Positions 1-7,541 are shown, counted from the first letter of the stretch. The stretch is 27,490 bases of DNA from Actinomycetes bacterium (GCA_021826655.1 JAKAZC010000002.1:1-27490), one strand, 5' to 3'. The notes: generated by a model not told the origin, from the letters alone. Translations and numbers: made by a program.

Positions 1-1
1 G

Positions 2-364
2 CTGGATGAAGACGTTCACCAGCATCGGGAGGCAGCCCTTCGACACGACGACGTAGAGTCAGATCAACAGGTTGACGCGGGGACTGAACACCTCACGGGC
101 TTGTACACCACTCGCTGGGACTTGACCCATACGGTGAGACTCTTACCTGGCAGTGAACAGGTACTCGGTCCATTCACTGGTCCGCAAGCTGCCTTCTGGT
201 CGAGTAGCGGACTGCTTTTTATCTCGTTGCCCGGAGGTAGGCACGTGCTCTCATGGGGACCGGGAGATCAGCGAGCAACGGTGCTTCCCAGGGTGAGACT
301 TCCACCGATATCCCTCAATCCGCCAGAGTTCCAGACCGGGTACCCAATTCTCATTGCGATGTAG
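2..364 (+). CDS. Hypothetical protein, 3' end (gene enters from left edge)
   Basis: The frame is open from the first bases of the window to a TAG at 362-364, giving about 120 residues with no visible start, so this is probably the C-terminal part of a longer protein. The only candidate start inside the window is a TTG at 101, which has no convincing ribosome binding site. Residues around 60-95 alternate hydrophobic beta-like strands with Gly/Ser turns, reminiscent of a beta-propeller or TolB-like repeat, but this is a weak impression and no family is assigned. Codons such as TTA, AGA, ATA and CTT are used here and are rare in the genes to the right, fitting a region of different origin. It could also be a chance open frame. 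Confidence 0.4.
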   Translation: MDEDVHQHREAALRHDDVESDQQVDAGTEHLTGLYTTRWDLTHTVRLLPGSEQVLGPFTGPQAAFWSSSGLLFISLPGGRHVLSWGPGDQRATVLPRVRLPPISLNPPEFQTGYPILIAM

Positions 365-395
365 GCGGACTGGGGATGGACGAGTCCTGACCCGA

Positions 396-977
396 CTAAC
401 TCGATGGAGCGAAGCCGTCGAACTCCTTGTACGACACCAGCGTGGATCCACTTTCATCGAACACCGAAACCTCGGCTGGAGCAACAACCGTGCGGGGTTC
501 AAAGAAGAGCACCACTCCGCTGTCCACGGTGTCTTCGATCACGATCTCATTGGCGAACGTGAGCCGCACGGATGCGGCCATCTCAGCTCCGTCCCCCACC
601 ACATGTCCTCCACCGGTGAAGTCATGAGGACCGAACCCGGCGCAGAAGTTCACCCAGGGTCGAGTTCGGTGTGGATCTGGTCCTGCTCCTCCACCACATA
701 CGTGCACCCGCCAAGCACCTTCTGGTTCCTGCCAGGTCTTGATGAGATCGTGCATCGTCCAACCCCTGTGATTGACGAAGCTCACCGAATGCAGCTCGCA
801 AGTCGGGAACGATTTCGTCTTCACGAACTCGATGGTGGCCGGGTCTGCACCAGGTCCCCCTCGGTGGCGGATTGAGGAGGACCAGCCACTTCGTCCGATC
901 TGGTCGGTGTCATCAGACGGTGCAGGCGGCTGGACCAGATGGGCCACAATGGCCTCCCGCACTACTGGTTGGGTCAA
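396..977 (-). CDS. Hypothetical protein, no family recognised
   Basis: An ORF of about 193 residues on the minus strand. The chosen start is a TTG at 977, because a strong purine-rich GGAGGAGG lies about 8 bases upstream. An ATG at 1022 would add 15 residues and overlap the integrase relic. The first 60 residues are polar and Pro/Arg/Ser-rich. Residues about 60-190 look like a folded domain, with a Trp-rich stretch (GWTMHDLIKTW), several Cys and His, and a C-terminal half rich in beta-strand-like Val/Ile/Thr runs. No signal peptide or membrane segment is apparent. I do not recognise a family. It sits beside the recombinase and transposase relic, so it may be island cargo. Confidence 0.5.
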   Translation of the reverse strand: MTQPVVREAIVAHLVQPPAPSDDTDQIGRSGWSSSIRHRGGPGADPATIEFVKTKSFPTCELHSVSFVNHRGWTMHDLIKTWQEPEGAWRVHVCGGGAGPDPHRTRPWVNFCAGFGPHDFTGGGHVVGDGAEMAASVRLTFANEIVIEDTVDSGVVLFFEPRTVVAPAEVSVFDESGSTLVSYKEFDGFAPSS

Positions 978-1008
978 TGCTCCGACCTCCTCCGCACCCT
1001 TCTCACCA

Positions 1009-1411
1009 CTACACGATGCCACTCAGCTCGCCTCGTGTGAACGTGTCCAGGTAGTCGGCGATCAGACCACGTACGTGCGGCGGGACGAACATGACCCGCA
1101 CGCCGGCGGCCGTCTTCGGTGGTCCGACGTGTCGTTGCCGGTTGCCGAGATCGCAGGCCGACTTGTCGACCGACACCGTCCCCGCCTGGATGTCGATGTC
1201 CCCGCGGGTCAGGGCCAGGATCTCCCCGATGCGCATCGAGCACCACGATCCCAGCACCGCCATCGCCCGGTACCGGTCCTCCATCGCCGCCACCACCGTC
1301 CTGAACCGGCGTCCGACCGCCGGGTCGTTCGGGAACGCCCCCGACCACGTCGGTGCGGCGCTTGATCTCCCGGTGGAGGCGTTCACACGGGTTGCCTGCG
1401 ATTGTCATGCG
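1009..1411 (-). pseudogene. Mosaic relic: IS256-type transposase tail joined to a tyrosine recombinase fragment
   Basis: Reading the minus strand, about 1393-1342 encodes NPCERLHREIKRRTDVVG, close to the conserved C-terminal motif of IS256/Mutator-family transposases (NPLERLNREIKRRTDVVG). The next expected residues (FPND.AV) appear at 1335-1315 in another frame, so a frameshift lies near 1340. The same frame then runs into a different family: about 85 residues resembling the catalytic domain of actinobacterial phage-type integrases. The signature is SMRIGEILALTRGDID, with the first catalytic Arg of tyrosine recombinases, followed by GPPKTAAGVRVMFVPPH. The frame stops at 1009-1011, before the distal H-x-x-R and Tyr of an intact recombinase. 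Both pieces are truncated and neither can be active. Confidence 0.75.
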
Positions 1412-1482
1412 CACAGGGGAGGTCCATCCCGCATCCTCGCCGCGCGCGAGGGTATCCCGGGCCCGGAATGACACGTGGGGGA

Positions 1483-1488
1483 TACAGT
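1483..1488 (+). promoter_or_regulatory. -10 box TACAGT of a leaderless YdeI-family gene
   Basis: TACAGT fits the actinobacterial TANNNT -10 pattern and lies 7 bases before the GTG at 1496, so transcription should begin at or next to the start codon. This box decides between the in-frame GTGs at 1475, 1487 and 1496. Confidence 0.5.
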
Positions 1489-1495
1489 GGACGCC

Positions 1496-2077
1496 GTGGA
1501 TCTCCCAGAGCTGGTGGTGAGGGATGCCGGCGTCTGGCGAAGGTGGTTGCGCGCCCATCACGCCGATTCACAAGGCGTCTGGCTGGTACTGGCCAAGAAG
1601 GGAACGGTCGATCCGACCACCGTCTCGTACGACGAGGCGCTTGACGAGGCGATCTGCTTCGGCTGGATTGACGGTCAATTGGGTCGGCGTGACAGCGCCA
1701 CGTTCCGACGACGTTTCACGCCCAGACGGGCTCGCAGCCCGTGGTCTCGACGGAACGCCGCCATAGCCGAAAGGCTGATCGCCGCCGGGCGAATGCATCG
1801 ATCCGGCGAAGACGAGGTGCGGCTGGCGAAAGAGGACGGTCGGTGGGAGGCCGCCTACGCCGGCCAGGCCAGCATCGAGATGCCCGAGGATCTCGCCGCT
1901 GCCCTGAGTGCCGATCCTCGCGCAGAGGCGATGTTCGAGAAGCTGACGAGTGCGAATCGGTACGCCATCCTCTACAGGATCGGAAACGCCAAGAAGCCCG
2001 AAACCCGCTCCAGGCGCATCAGCGAATTTGTCGAGATGTTGGCCCGAGGCGAGACGATCCATCCCCAGGCTCCATGA
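1496..2077 (+). CDS. YdeI/OmpD-associated family protein
   Basis: A protein of about 193 residues with the features of the YdeI/OmpD-associated family (sometimes named bacteriocin-protection proteins): an N-terminal RAHHADSQGVWLVLAKKG block, the highly conserved EAICFGWIDGQ segment near residue 55, a basic FTPRRARSPWSRRN segment, and a C-terminal domain ending in ETRSRRISEFVEMLARGE, typical of the family's DUF1905/YdeI tail. The length is normal and there is no signal peptide, so it is cytosolic. The biochemical role of the family is poorly defined; links to peptide or antibiotic tolerance come from a few members. The start at GTG 1496 matches where the family usually begins and is supported by the TACAGT box. 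GTGs at 1475 and 1487 are alternatives. Confidence 0.85.
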   Translation: MDLPELVVRDAGVWRRWLRAHHADSQGVWLVLAKKGTVDPTTVSYDEALDEAICFGWIDGQLGRRDSATFRRRFTPRRARSPWSRRNAAIAERLIAAGRMHRSGEDEVRLAKEDGRWEAAYAGQASIEMPEDLAAALSADPRAEAMFEKLTSANRYAILYRIGNAKKPETRSRRISEFVEMLARGETIHPQAP

Positions 2078-2330
2078 TCACCGAGACGAAGATCCACCGC
2101 CGACAGGACGTCCCCGAGCACCGGTTGGCTGCCCGGCCCAGCCCGCTCGACGGCGGGCGTACTTGCCGAATGCGAGCACACCCGACGTGCCCGATCGGGA
2201 CAGGCGGCAGACGCTGCCGTCCGGACGGCGGTGGTCGTCGTTCGCGTTGCTTCGCCTCCTTGACGAGCAGGTCGGCGCTCGTCGGATCCAGCGAACCGCC
2301 TGTGTCCTGGACGGCAGTGACGCGCCCCGC

Positions 2331-2358
2331 ACAACGGCTATAACGCTACTATCATTGT
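2331..2358 (+). promoter_or_regulatory. AT-rich promoter region and imperfect dyad before the GntR gene
   Basis: A locally AT-rich 28-base stretch begins ACAA and ends TTGT, with scattered further symmetry. It contains two possible -10 hexamers, TATAAC at 2339-2344 and TACTAT at 2347-2352. Start of transcription would be only a few bases before the ATG at 2363. Small GntR regulators commonly repress themselves, so this is a reasonable autoregulatory operator. The 285 bases between the YdeI stop and this gene hold no other convincing feature. Confidence 0.35.
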
Positions 2359-2362
2359 CGTC

Positions 2363-2764
2363 ATGAGTTCTGTCAAGGCATCTCTGGAGACTGATTCCGA
2401 CCAAGATCCCGATCAATTGGTGCTGTCCCGGGTCGATCGCTCGGATCCGACGGCCCTCCACGACCAGGTTGCCGCGGAGATCCGCCGTGCCATCGCCGAA
2501 GGGGAGGCCGACCCTGGAGATCGGATCCCTCAGGCGAAGGATCTCGCCGCTGCCCTCGGGGTCAACACCAATACCGTGCTGCGCGCACTCCGTGTTCTTC
2601 GAGATGAGGGTCTCTTGGAGCTTGGCCGTGGGCGGGCCATCGTCGTCTCCGGTACGCCAGAGCGTGGGGCCGTCGTTGCCCGGCTGAGAGCGTTTCTCGA
2701 GTTCGCCCGGTCGCAGGGCTTTCGACGTGAGGAACTCCTGACCATGATGGAATCACTCCAGTAG
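2363..2764 (+). CDS. GntR-family transcriptional regulator, short YtrA-like
   Basis: A 133-residue regulator. The winged helix-turn-helix of the GntR family lies at about residues 30-100: LHDQVAAEIRRAIAEGEADPGDRIPQAKDLAAALGVNTNTVLRALRVLRDEGLLELGRGRAIVV, with the diagnostic pattern of a first helix, P..KDLA..LGVN.NTVLRAL..L, and a beta wing. Only a short helical tail of about 35 residues follows, so it belongs to the small YtrA-type group rather than the FadR or HutC groups with large ligand-binding domains. Such proteins usually sit with an ABC transporter operon; none is visible here, as the next gene is a methyltransferase about 235 bases away. Its target is unknown. The ATG at 2363 directly follows an AT-rich promoter-like stretch. 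Confidence 0.9.
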   Translation: MSSVKASLETDSDQDPDQLVLSRVDRSDPTALHDQVAAEIRRAIAEGEADPGDRIPQAKDLAAALGVNTNTVLRALRVLRDEGLLELGRGRAIVVSGTPERGAVVARLRAFLEFARSQGFRREELLTMMESLQ

Positions 2765-2987
2765 GCCATTCGAAGCACCGAAGCAGGCGGGTTCAGCGCT
2801 GACTTGGAATGTGCCACGGCGAATCGGTTCGCACGTGGCCCGAACTGCCAGGAGGCGAATGTGCGGTCCGCAAGCAGAGCCCGGACGGGCCTGTCTGGGC
2901 CTGATCACGTTGCCACACCCATCCGGCATCGGTACGGGACAGACCTGTCCAACCGCGGCCCGGTCGGACTCGAAGGGCAGTAGGCCA

Positions 2988-2993
2988 TAGCGT
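2988..2993 (+). promoter_or_regulatory. -10 box TAGCGT of a leaderless methyltransferase gene
   Basis: TAGCGT (TANNNT type) ends 7 bases before the ATG at 3001, predicting a leaderless transcript. This favours ATG 3001 over the GTG at 2995. The 220 bases between the GntR stop and this box hold no gene that I can support. Confidence 0.45.
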
Positions 2994-3000
2994 CGTGGTC

Positions 3001-3756
3001 ATGACGGCGAGACACTGGAACGCGGAGAGCTACGACCGAATCGGCGGGCCGATGACGACGATGGCATCGGTGGTTCTGGACAGGCTGCCCCTGGTCGGGA
3101 CCGAATCGGTGATGGATGCCGGGTGCGGCACGGGGCGGGTTACCGAGCTGCTCCTGGAGCGACTGCCCAGGGGAAGTGTCCTCGCCGTTGACGCCGATCC
3201 CGAAATGATTCGAGTCGCTCGTGCCAATCTTGGGGATCGAGCCGACATCCGGCAGTGCGATCTCGCCAATCTTCCATCGGACGTGCAGGTCGATGCGGTC
3301 TTCTCCACCGCCACCTTTCACTGGATCCTCGACCACGATCGTCTCTTCGGCCAGCTCTTCTCGGTAGTGAGACCTGGAGGGTGCCTTGTGGCCCAGTGCG
3401 GAGGTCGTGGGAACATCTCCGAACTTCGATCGGTCGGTGATGCCATTGCCTCCGATCCGCCCTTTGCACCGTACTTCGAGAACTGGAGTCCGCCGTGGTA
3501 CTACGCGGGCCCCGAGGAGACAGCCGATCGCCTGGTCAATGCAGGCTTCACCGACGTGCGCACGTGGCTGGAGCCCTGGCCCGTCGTACCAGATGATCCC
3601 TCTGAGTACATCGCCACTGTCACGCTCGGCGCCCAGGTGCAGCGCCTCCCCGAGCAGCTGCGGAGTGTCTATCTCACCGAAGTGATCAGTCGCCTCGATG
3701 CTCCGATCACGGTCGGCTACGTGCGCCTGAACATCGATGCACGCAGACCGGAATGA
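3001..3756 (+). CDS. Class I SAM-dependent methyltransferase, trans-aconitate methyltransferase-like
   Basis: A 251-residue cytosolic methyltransferase. Motif I is VMDAGCGTGRV (residues 38-48), the acidic end of beta 2 is LAVDADPEM (Asp64), and motif post-III is VVRPGGCLVAQCGG. The segment FHWILDHDRLF and the C-terminal architecture (WYYAGPEETADRLVNAGFTDVRTWLEPWPV, then a helical end) resemble trans-aconitate 2-methyltransferase (Tam) and its many relatives. Real substrates of these relatives vary, so only the methyl transfer from SAM is secure. It stands alone on the plus strand between the GntR gene and a gene-poor stretch. Base composition is a little lower in GC than the genes after 4.4 kb. 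Confidence 0.88.
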   Translation: MTARHWNAESYDRIGGPMTTMASVVLDRLPLVGTESVMDAGCGTGRVTELLLERLPRGSVLAVDADPEMIRVARANLGDRADIRQCDLANLPSDVQVDAVFSTATFHWILDHDRLFGQLFSVVRPGGCLVAQCGGRGNISELRSVGDAIASDPPFAPYFENWSPPWYYAGPEETADRLVNAGFTDVRTWLEPWPVVPDDPSEYIATVTLGAQVQRLPEQLRSVYLTEVISRLDAPITVGYVRLNIDARRPE

Positions 3757-3969
3757 TCGGACGGATCCGCCCCACTGCAGCCGGAGCCCGACCGGGTAGT
3801 TCGTGGTCGACCCGGCAGCGAAGGTGGCAGGTCGGCCGCATGGTCGGCAGTGGTCAGTCGGAGGAGTGGTTGACGGCATCCTTGATCACATGGGCCACAC
3901 GAACGGCACGGCTCTGGACCTCCCAGCGGTCCCCTGCTCGGTTGAGCCGGGCCTCATGACCGGTCCGTT

Positions 3970-4167
3970 TCAGCGACCGTCGGCGTTCGCCCCCCTGTCC
4001 AACCGGCCGGTGGGTTCGTCGACCGTGCGCGTCAGGCGTGCGAGCTCGGCAGCCTGGGCGGCGACCTGCCCCCGCAGGGCTCCGCTCTCCGCCTCGAGAC
4101 GCTCCCGGTGCTGATCCGACCTGCCTGAATTCCGAACGACGTCGGAACGACTCCGCGAATCGCGCGG
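3970..4167 (-). pseudogene. Possible coiled-coil relic, perhaps an IS66-type transposase N-terminus
   Basis: The 640 bases between the methyltransferase and the amidase contain no intact gene. On the minus strand a 65-codon open frame from about 4167 to the TGA at 3970-3972 encodes a heptad-like stretch, RERLEAESGALRGQVAAQ followed by AAELARLTRTVDE. Then comes RLDRGANADGR, which loosely resembles the R-L-G-x-N-S-x-N-S-S turn after the N-terminal coil of IS66-type transposases. No good start codon exists and the frame closes quickly, so if genuine it is a decayed fragment. Nothing else was recognised between 3757 and 4386. Confidence 0.22.
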
Positions 4168-4386
4168 TCATGGCCGGTCTTCAGCCACCTGGGGCTGCAG
4201 CACGTAATGGCCACCCGACGTCGTCGCTGTTCGGAGGCCCGCCGGGCACCGGCGACTGGATCCGGGGTTCCATGCTCAACAGCCCGCCCGTCGCGTGCCG
4301 GACCGGCGGGTCCGGTGGTGGTGGCGTTGCCCGTGGTTCCGGTCGAGCTCGGTGTCCCGCCGCTCGCGTGGACCTTCCGGTGTGCC

Positions 4387-4392
4387 TACCCT
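4387..4392 (+). promoter_or_regulatory. -10 box TACCCT of a leaderless amidase gene
   Basis: TACCCT fits TANNNT and ends 6 bases before the GTG at 4399, placing the likely transcription start on the start codon. Confidence 0.4.
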
Positions 4393-4398
4393 TCGGTG

Positions 4399-5874
4399 GT
4401 GCCCGTCGACCCGCACCCTCCGTCCGCCGAGCTCGGGTACCTCGGAGTCGCCGACATCCTCGGCCGGTTCGACGACGGCACCCTCACCAGTGCCGAACTC
4501 GTAGACACTCTGCTCCAGCGGATCGCCGTCGTCGACGGTCCGGCCGGGTCGGTCGGTCTCCGTGCCGTGGCCGCGCTGGCCGGCGATGCCGGCCGGGTGG
4601 CGGCGCAACGTGACGCCGAGCGCGAACGAGGCGTACGGCGCGGACCCCTCCACGGCGTGCCGGTGATGGTGAAGGACAACATCGAGGTGACTGGCCTGCC
4701 AGGGGTGGCCGGGTGCACCGCGCTGGTGGGCCGGCCGGCGCTGGACGCGTTGCTCGTCACCCGGCTCCGCGAGGCCGGCGCCGTCGTCCTCGGCAGCACC
4801 AACCTGTCGGAGTGGGCCAACATCCGCTCCGCGCGTTCCACCAGCGGATGGTCGTCGACCGGCGGCCTGGTCGGGAACCCGTGGGCGCTGGACCGGAGTG
4901 CCGGTGGTTCCTCGTCGGGGTCGGCCGCCGCCCTGGCCGCGGGAATGGTGCCCCTCGCCGTCGGTACCGAGACCGACGGCTCCATCGTGTGTCCCGCATC
5001 CGTCAACGGGGTGGTTGGACTCAAGCCGACCGTCGGCACCGTGCCGACCCACCGGGTCGTCCCCATCAGTGCCAGCCAGGACAGCCCGGGCCCGATGGGT
5101 CGCACCGTCGACGACGTGGCCCGCCTGTCCGCGGTGCTGGCCGGACACCCGGCAGTGGAGCCGCCCGCCGCCGGCCTGCGATTCGTCCATGCGACCACGT
5201 GGCGCACCGGCCACCCCGGCACCGACGGCGCCGTCGAGACCATCGTGAGGGCTCTGGGTGAGACCGGCCTGACAGTGGAGGAGCGGGAGGTGGCCACGGC
5301 CGGGCCGGGGGTCGTCGACGACGAGTTCCAGGTGCTGCTGGCCGAGCTGGTGGACGACCTCGGCGCCTACCTGGCGGCCCGGCCCGGCGACGGCGTGCGG
5401 ACGCTGGCCGACGTGGTGGCGTTCGAGCGAGCGCACGCCGATGTCGAGCTTGCGCACTTCGGCAACGAGCTGTTCACCCAGGCGATCGCGACCGGTGGAC
5501 GGAGCGGCGACGCCTACGGTCCGTCCAGGGCGCGCAATCTGCGGTGGGCGGTGGGTACCTGCCTCGGTCCGGGCCTCGACGGGGCCGACGTACTCGTCGC
5601 CCCCGCCTACGGGCCGTCGTGGAAGAGCGACCTGGCGATCGGCGGTCACGCCGGGGCCGTGTCGAGCTGGGTCACGACACCGGCGGCGATCGCCGGATGG
5701 CCGATCGTGACCGTGCCGATCGGTCTCGTGCAGGGGCTACCGGTGGGTCTTGCGCTGGTGACGCGACCGGGTGGGGAGGGGACGCTCCTGTCGGCGGCCC
5801 GCCGGGTCGAGTCCCTGACCACCGCGGTCGCGCCGCTGCCCCGTCCCACCTGGGCACCGCCGACCCGGGGCTGA
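4399..5874 (+). CDS. Amidase-signature family hydrolase
   Basis: A 491-residue enzyme of the amidase signature family, which hydrolyses carboxamide bonds with a Ser-cisSer-Lys triad. The whole triad is visible: Lys92 in GVPVMVKDNIEVTG, cis-Ser171 in the Gly/Ser-rich loop AGGSSSGSAAALAAG, and the nucleophile Ser195 in GTETDGSIVCPASVNGVVGLKP. The spacing of 24 residues between the two serines matches the family. The C-terminal half carries the expected PAYGPSWKSDLAIGG and GWPIVTVPIGLVQGLPVGLALV blocks. It most resembles stand-alone bacterial amidases rather than GatA, as no gatB or gatC is near. Substrate unknown. No signal peptide is seen. The open frame extends upstream to 4207, but that part does not look coding; the GTG at 4399 is favoured, with 4396 as alternative. 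Confidence 0.9.
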   Translation: MPVDPHPPSAELGYLGVADILGRFDDGTLTSAELVDTLLQRIAVVDGPAGSVGLRAVAALAGDAGRVAAQRDAERERGVRRGPLHGVPVMVKDNIEVTGLPGVAGCTALVGRPALDALLVTRLREAGAVVLGSTNLSEWANIRSARSTSGWSSTGGLVGNPWALDRSAGGSSSGSAAALAAGMVPLAVGTETDGSIVCPASVNGVVGLKPTVGTVPTHRVVPISASQDSPGPMGRTVDDVARLSAVLAGHPAVEPPAAGLRFVHATTWRTGHPGTDGAVETIVRALGETGLTVEEREVATAGPGVVDDEFQVLLAELVDDLGAYLAARPGDGVRTLADVVAFERAHADVELAHFGNELFTQAIATGGRSGDAYGPSRARNLRWAVGTCLGPGLDGADVLVAPAYGPSWKSDLAIGGHAGAVSSWVTTPAAIAGWPIVTVPIGLVQGLPVGLALVTRPGGEGTLLSAARRVESLTTAVAPLPRPTWAPPTRG

Positions 5875-5904
5875 GCGCCGTCTCCACACCCACCGGGTCG
5901 CCGG

Positions 5905-6363
5905 TCAGGCCTCGGCGGCCGCCTTCAGGTTGGCCAGCGTCATGACCATGCCGGCACGATTGTGGGCGACCCGGTCGGACACGCCGCTGACCGGTGCGCC
6001 GAGCGCCTTGACCAGCCCTCCACGCTCGTCGGTCCACGACTCGGTGACGACACACCCCACGTCGGTCTCCTCGAACCGGTAGGTCCAGAGGGCCACCTTC
6101 ATCCCGAGTGCCGTGACCCGGAACGACAGCACCCGTCCGGGCCCGGCCTCGACGATCGTGCCCACCGTCCTCCACGTCTTCTCCCCCCGGGTGTTCGTGC
6201 CGGTGAACGACGCGCCGGGCACCGCCGTCGTCGCCCCCTTGCGCCACACGGAGCCGTCGTTCTCCGGCGACCACTCCCCCATGCGGGGCAGGTCAGCCAC
6301 CATCGCCCATACCTGCGCCGCCGGCGCGCGGATATCGGTCGTGACCTGCAGCTCGTCGGCCAT
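5905..6363 (-). CDS. SRPBCC-family (START-like) protein
   Basis: A 152-residue protein of the SRPBCC/polyketide cyclase-dehydrase fold, a helix-grip domain that binds hydrophobic ligands. Recognisable features are the N-terminal strand and helix VTTDIRAPAAQVWAMVADLPRMGEWSPE, the central strand GASFTGTNTRG, and the long C-terminal helix with MTLANLKAAAEA. Actinobacterial relatives are common and mostly uncharacterised. It is convergent with the amidase (30 bases between stops) and divergent from the Sap/GAP membrane protein. The ATG at 6363 is preceded by a TANNNT box 6 bases away, supporting this start and a leaderless transcript. Confidence 0.87.
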   Translation of the reverse strand: MADELQVTTDIRAPAAQVWAMVADLPRMGEWSPENDGSVWRKGATTAVPGASFTGTNTRGEKTWRTVGTIVEAGPGRVLSFRVTALGMKVALWTYRFEETDVGCVVTESWTDERGGLVKALGAPVSGVSDRVAHNRAGMVMTLANLKAAAEA

Positions 6364-6369
6364 GGCGCC

Positions 6370-6375
6370 ACCGTA
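6370..6375 (-). promoter_or_regulatory. -10 box TACGGT of a leaderless SRPBCC gene
   Basis: On the minus strand TACGGT is followed by six bases and then the ATG at 6363, the leaderless arrangement recurring through this window. Confidence 0.45.
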
Positions 6376-6431
6376 TCCGGAGCGGCCTCCGTCGCGGTGC
6401 CGTCCACCACGGCTTCGTCCTGAGGCCCGTC

Positions 6432-6437
6432 TACGCT
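6432..6437 (+). promoter_or_regulatory. -10 box TACGCT upstream of the Sap/GAP gene
   Basis: TACGCT of the TANNNT type. A start about 7 bases on would give a leader of roughly 40 bases containing a short reading frame (6474-6503) and the CDS start. Confidence 0.3.
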
Positions 6438-6473
6438 CCGGGGAGCCCTCCGGCGACGGGAGACCCGACGACC

Positions 6474-6503
6474 ATGCACCGCCGATGCGGCCGGAACACC
6501 TGA
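6474..6503 (+). CDS. Possible 9-codon leader peptide
   Basis: ATG at 6474 opens a nine-residue frame (MHRRCGRNT) ending in TGA at 6501-6503. The last A of this stop is the first base of an ATG (6503) that is in frame with the downstream membrane protein. A GGGAG lies about 11 bases before the leader ATG. The arrangement would allow termination-reinitiation at the inner start. It could be coincidence, as the sequence is short. Confidence 0.25.
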   Translation: MHRRCGRNT

Positions 6504-7159
6504 TGCTGGTCCTCAACCTCACCTTGATCGGCTTCGCCATCACCTTCGAGCCCATCCCCTTCACCGCATTCGCCCTGATCCTCTCCTCGGCCCGCGGCGT
6601 GCACAAGGCGGCGCTGTTCCTGGCCGGTTGGATCCTGTCGCTCGCCGTGGTGGTCGCCCTCACCCTGGCGGCCACGGGAAATCAGCCGCCGAGGCCGGGG
6701 ACGGCGCCATCCGAGGCACTGCTGGGCGTCCGCATCGCCGTCGGCGCGGTGCTGCTGGCCATCGCCGTCCGGCGGAGGCGTTCGATGGGCCGACCGAAGG
6801 AGCCCAAGGACCCACCCGGATGGCAGACGGGCATCGACACCATGTCCCCGTGGTTCGCGTTCCTCCTCGGTCCGCTGGTGCAGCCGTGGGGCCTGATCGC
6901 CGCCGGAGTCGCCGTCATCACCGAGGCCACGCTCGCCTCCTGGCAGAGTGCACTCGCCTTCGTCTACTTCGTACTCCTGTCGGCGGGCACCTACCTCGTC
7001 GTCGTGCTCTACGCCCTCGCACGGCCCGAACGGACACGGCGGGCGATCGCCTCGGTGCGGGCCCGGATCTCCGACCACACCGACCAGGCGATCATCGTCA
7101 TCTCGCTGGTCCTGGGCGTGTGGCTCATCGTCGACAGCGCCTACCTGCTGGCCACCTGA
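6485..7159 (+). CDS. GAP/Sap-family (sulfolipid-1-addressing-like) membrane protein
   Basis: A 224-residue integral membrane protein. Hydrophobic segments lie at about residues 7-31, 39-59, 78-94, 122-144, 149-172 and 200-222, giving about six helices in the LysE/GAP-like pattern. A cytoplasmic basic loop (AVRRRRSMGRPKEPKDPPGW) separates the halves. The composition and layout match the actinobacterial GAP (Sap, sulfolipid-1-addressing protein) family, where Mycobacterium members act with lipid export or surface glycolipid display. Which lipid is handled here cannot be told. Starts at 6485 and 6503 are both possible; 6503 would omit MRPEHL and overlap a short leader frame. It ends 4 bases from the convergent DUF2510 gene. 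Confidence 0.82.
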   Translation: MRPEHLMLVLNLTLIGFAITFEPIPFTAFALILSSARGVHKAALFLAGWILSLAVVVALTLAATGNQPPRPGTAPSEALLGVRIAVGAVLLAIAVRRRRSMGRPKEPKDPPGWQTGIDTMSPWFAFLLGPLVQPWGLIAAGVAVITEATLASWQSALAFVYFVLLSAGTYLVVVLYALARPERTRRAIASVRARISDHTDQAIIVISLVLGVWLIVDSAYLLAT

Positions 7160-7163
7160 TCGG

Positions 7164-7529
7164 TCAGTCCGACCGACCTCGGGGACCGGGCGGCGGATCG
7201 ACGTCGGGAGCCCCATGGTCCTGCACGTGCTCGGTCCACGCGGATCCCGACCAGTACCGCTCCTCATGGCGCACGAACGGGTCCAGGAACCATCCCGGCG
7301 CCGTGCCGGCCGGTCCGGAGCCCGACACGTCGGCCGCAGCGGTCGACGGGCGGGGACCGGCCTGGGGTCCCGGTCGACCGGCGCGTCCCGCTGCAGGGGC
7401 GAATCCTCGAGCACCCGCAGGGGCACCGGGCCGACCCGGAGAACGTCGGCGCTGGGCAGCGACCAAGCGGAGGACGAGCACGACGAGGAGTCCGACGACC
7501 GCTAGTCCGGAGTGCGCACCGTTGACCAC
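7164..7529 (-). CDS. DUF2510 domain membrane protein
   Basis: A 121-residue protein. An N-terminal hydrophobic helix (residues 8-25, LAVVGLLVVLVLRLVAA) is followed by a low-complexity Arg/Pro/Gly/Ala linker of about 50 residues. Near the C-terminus is a clear DUF2510 module, GWFLDPFVRHEERYWSGSAWTEHV, with the diagnostic P-G-W-x-x-D-P, R-Y-W-D/S-G and W-T positions. DUF2510 is a short actinobacterial motif found in membrane and secreted proteins; its role is unknown. The GTG start is supported by a TANNNT box six bases upstream. Confidence 0.82.
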   Translation of the reverse strand: MVNGAHSGLAVVGLLVVLVLRLVAAQRRRSPGRPGAPAGARGFAPAAGRAGRPGPQAGPRPSTAAADVSGSGPAGTAPGWFLDPFVRHEERYWSGSAWTEHVQDHGAPDVDPPPGPRGRSD

Positions 7530-7535
7530 GCACCG

Positions 7536-7541
7536 AGTGTA
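7536..7541 (-). promoter_or_regulatory. -10 box TACACT of a leaderless DUF2510 gene
   Basis: Read on the minus strand, TACACT, a six-base spacer and the GTG at 7529 form a leaderless start. Confidence 0.45.

Noticed and set aside
2078..2461. Minus-strand ORF across the YdeI-GntR gap
   Set aside because: It overlaps the N-terminus of the GntR gene, is Arg/Ser-rich and resembles no family.
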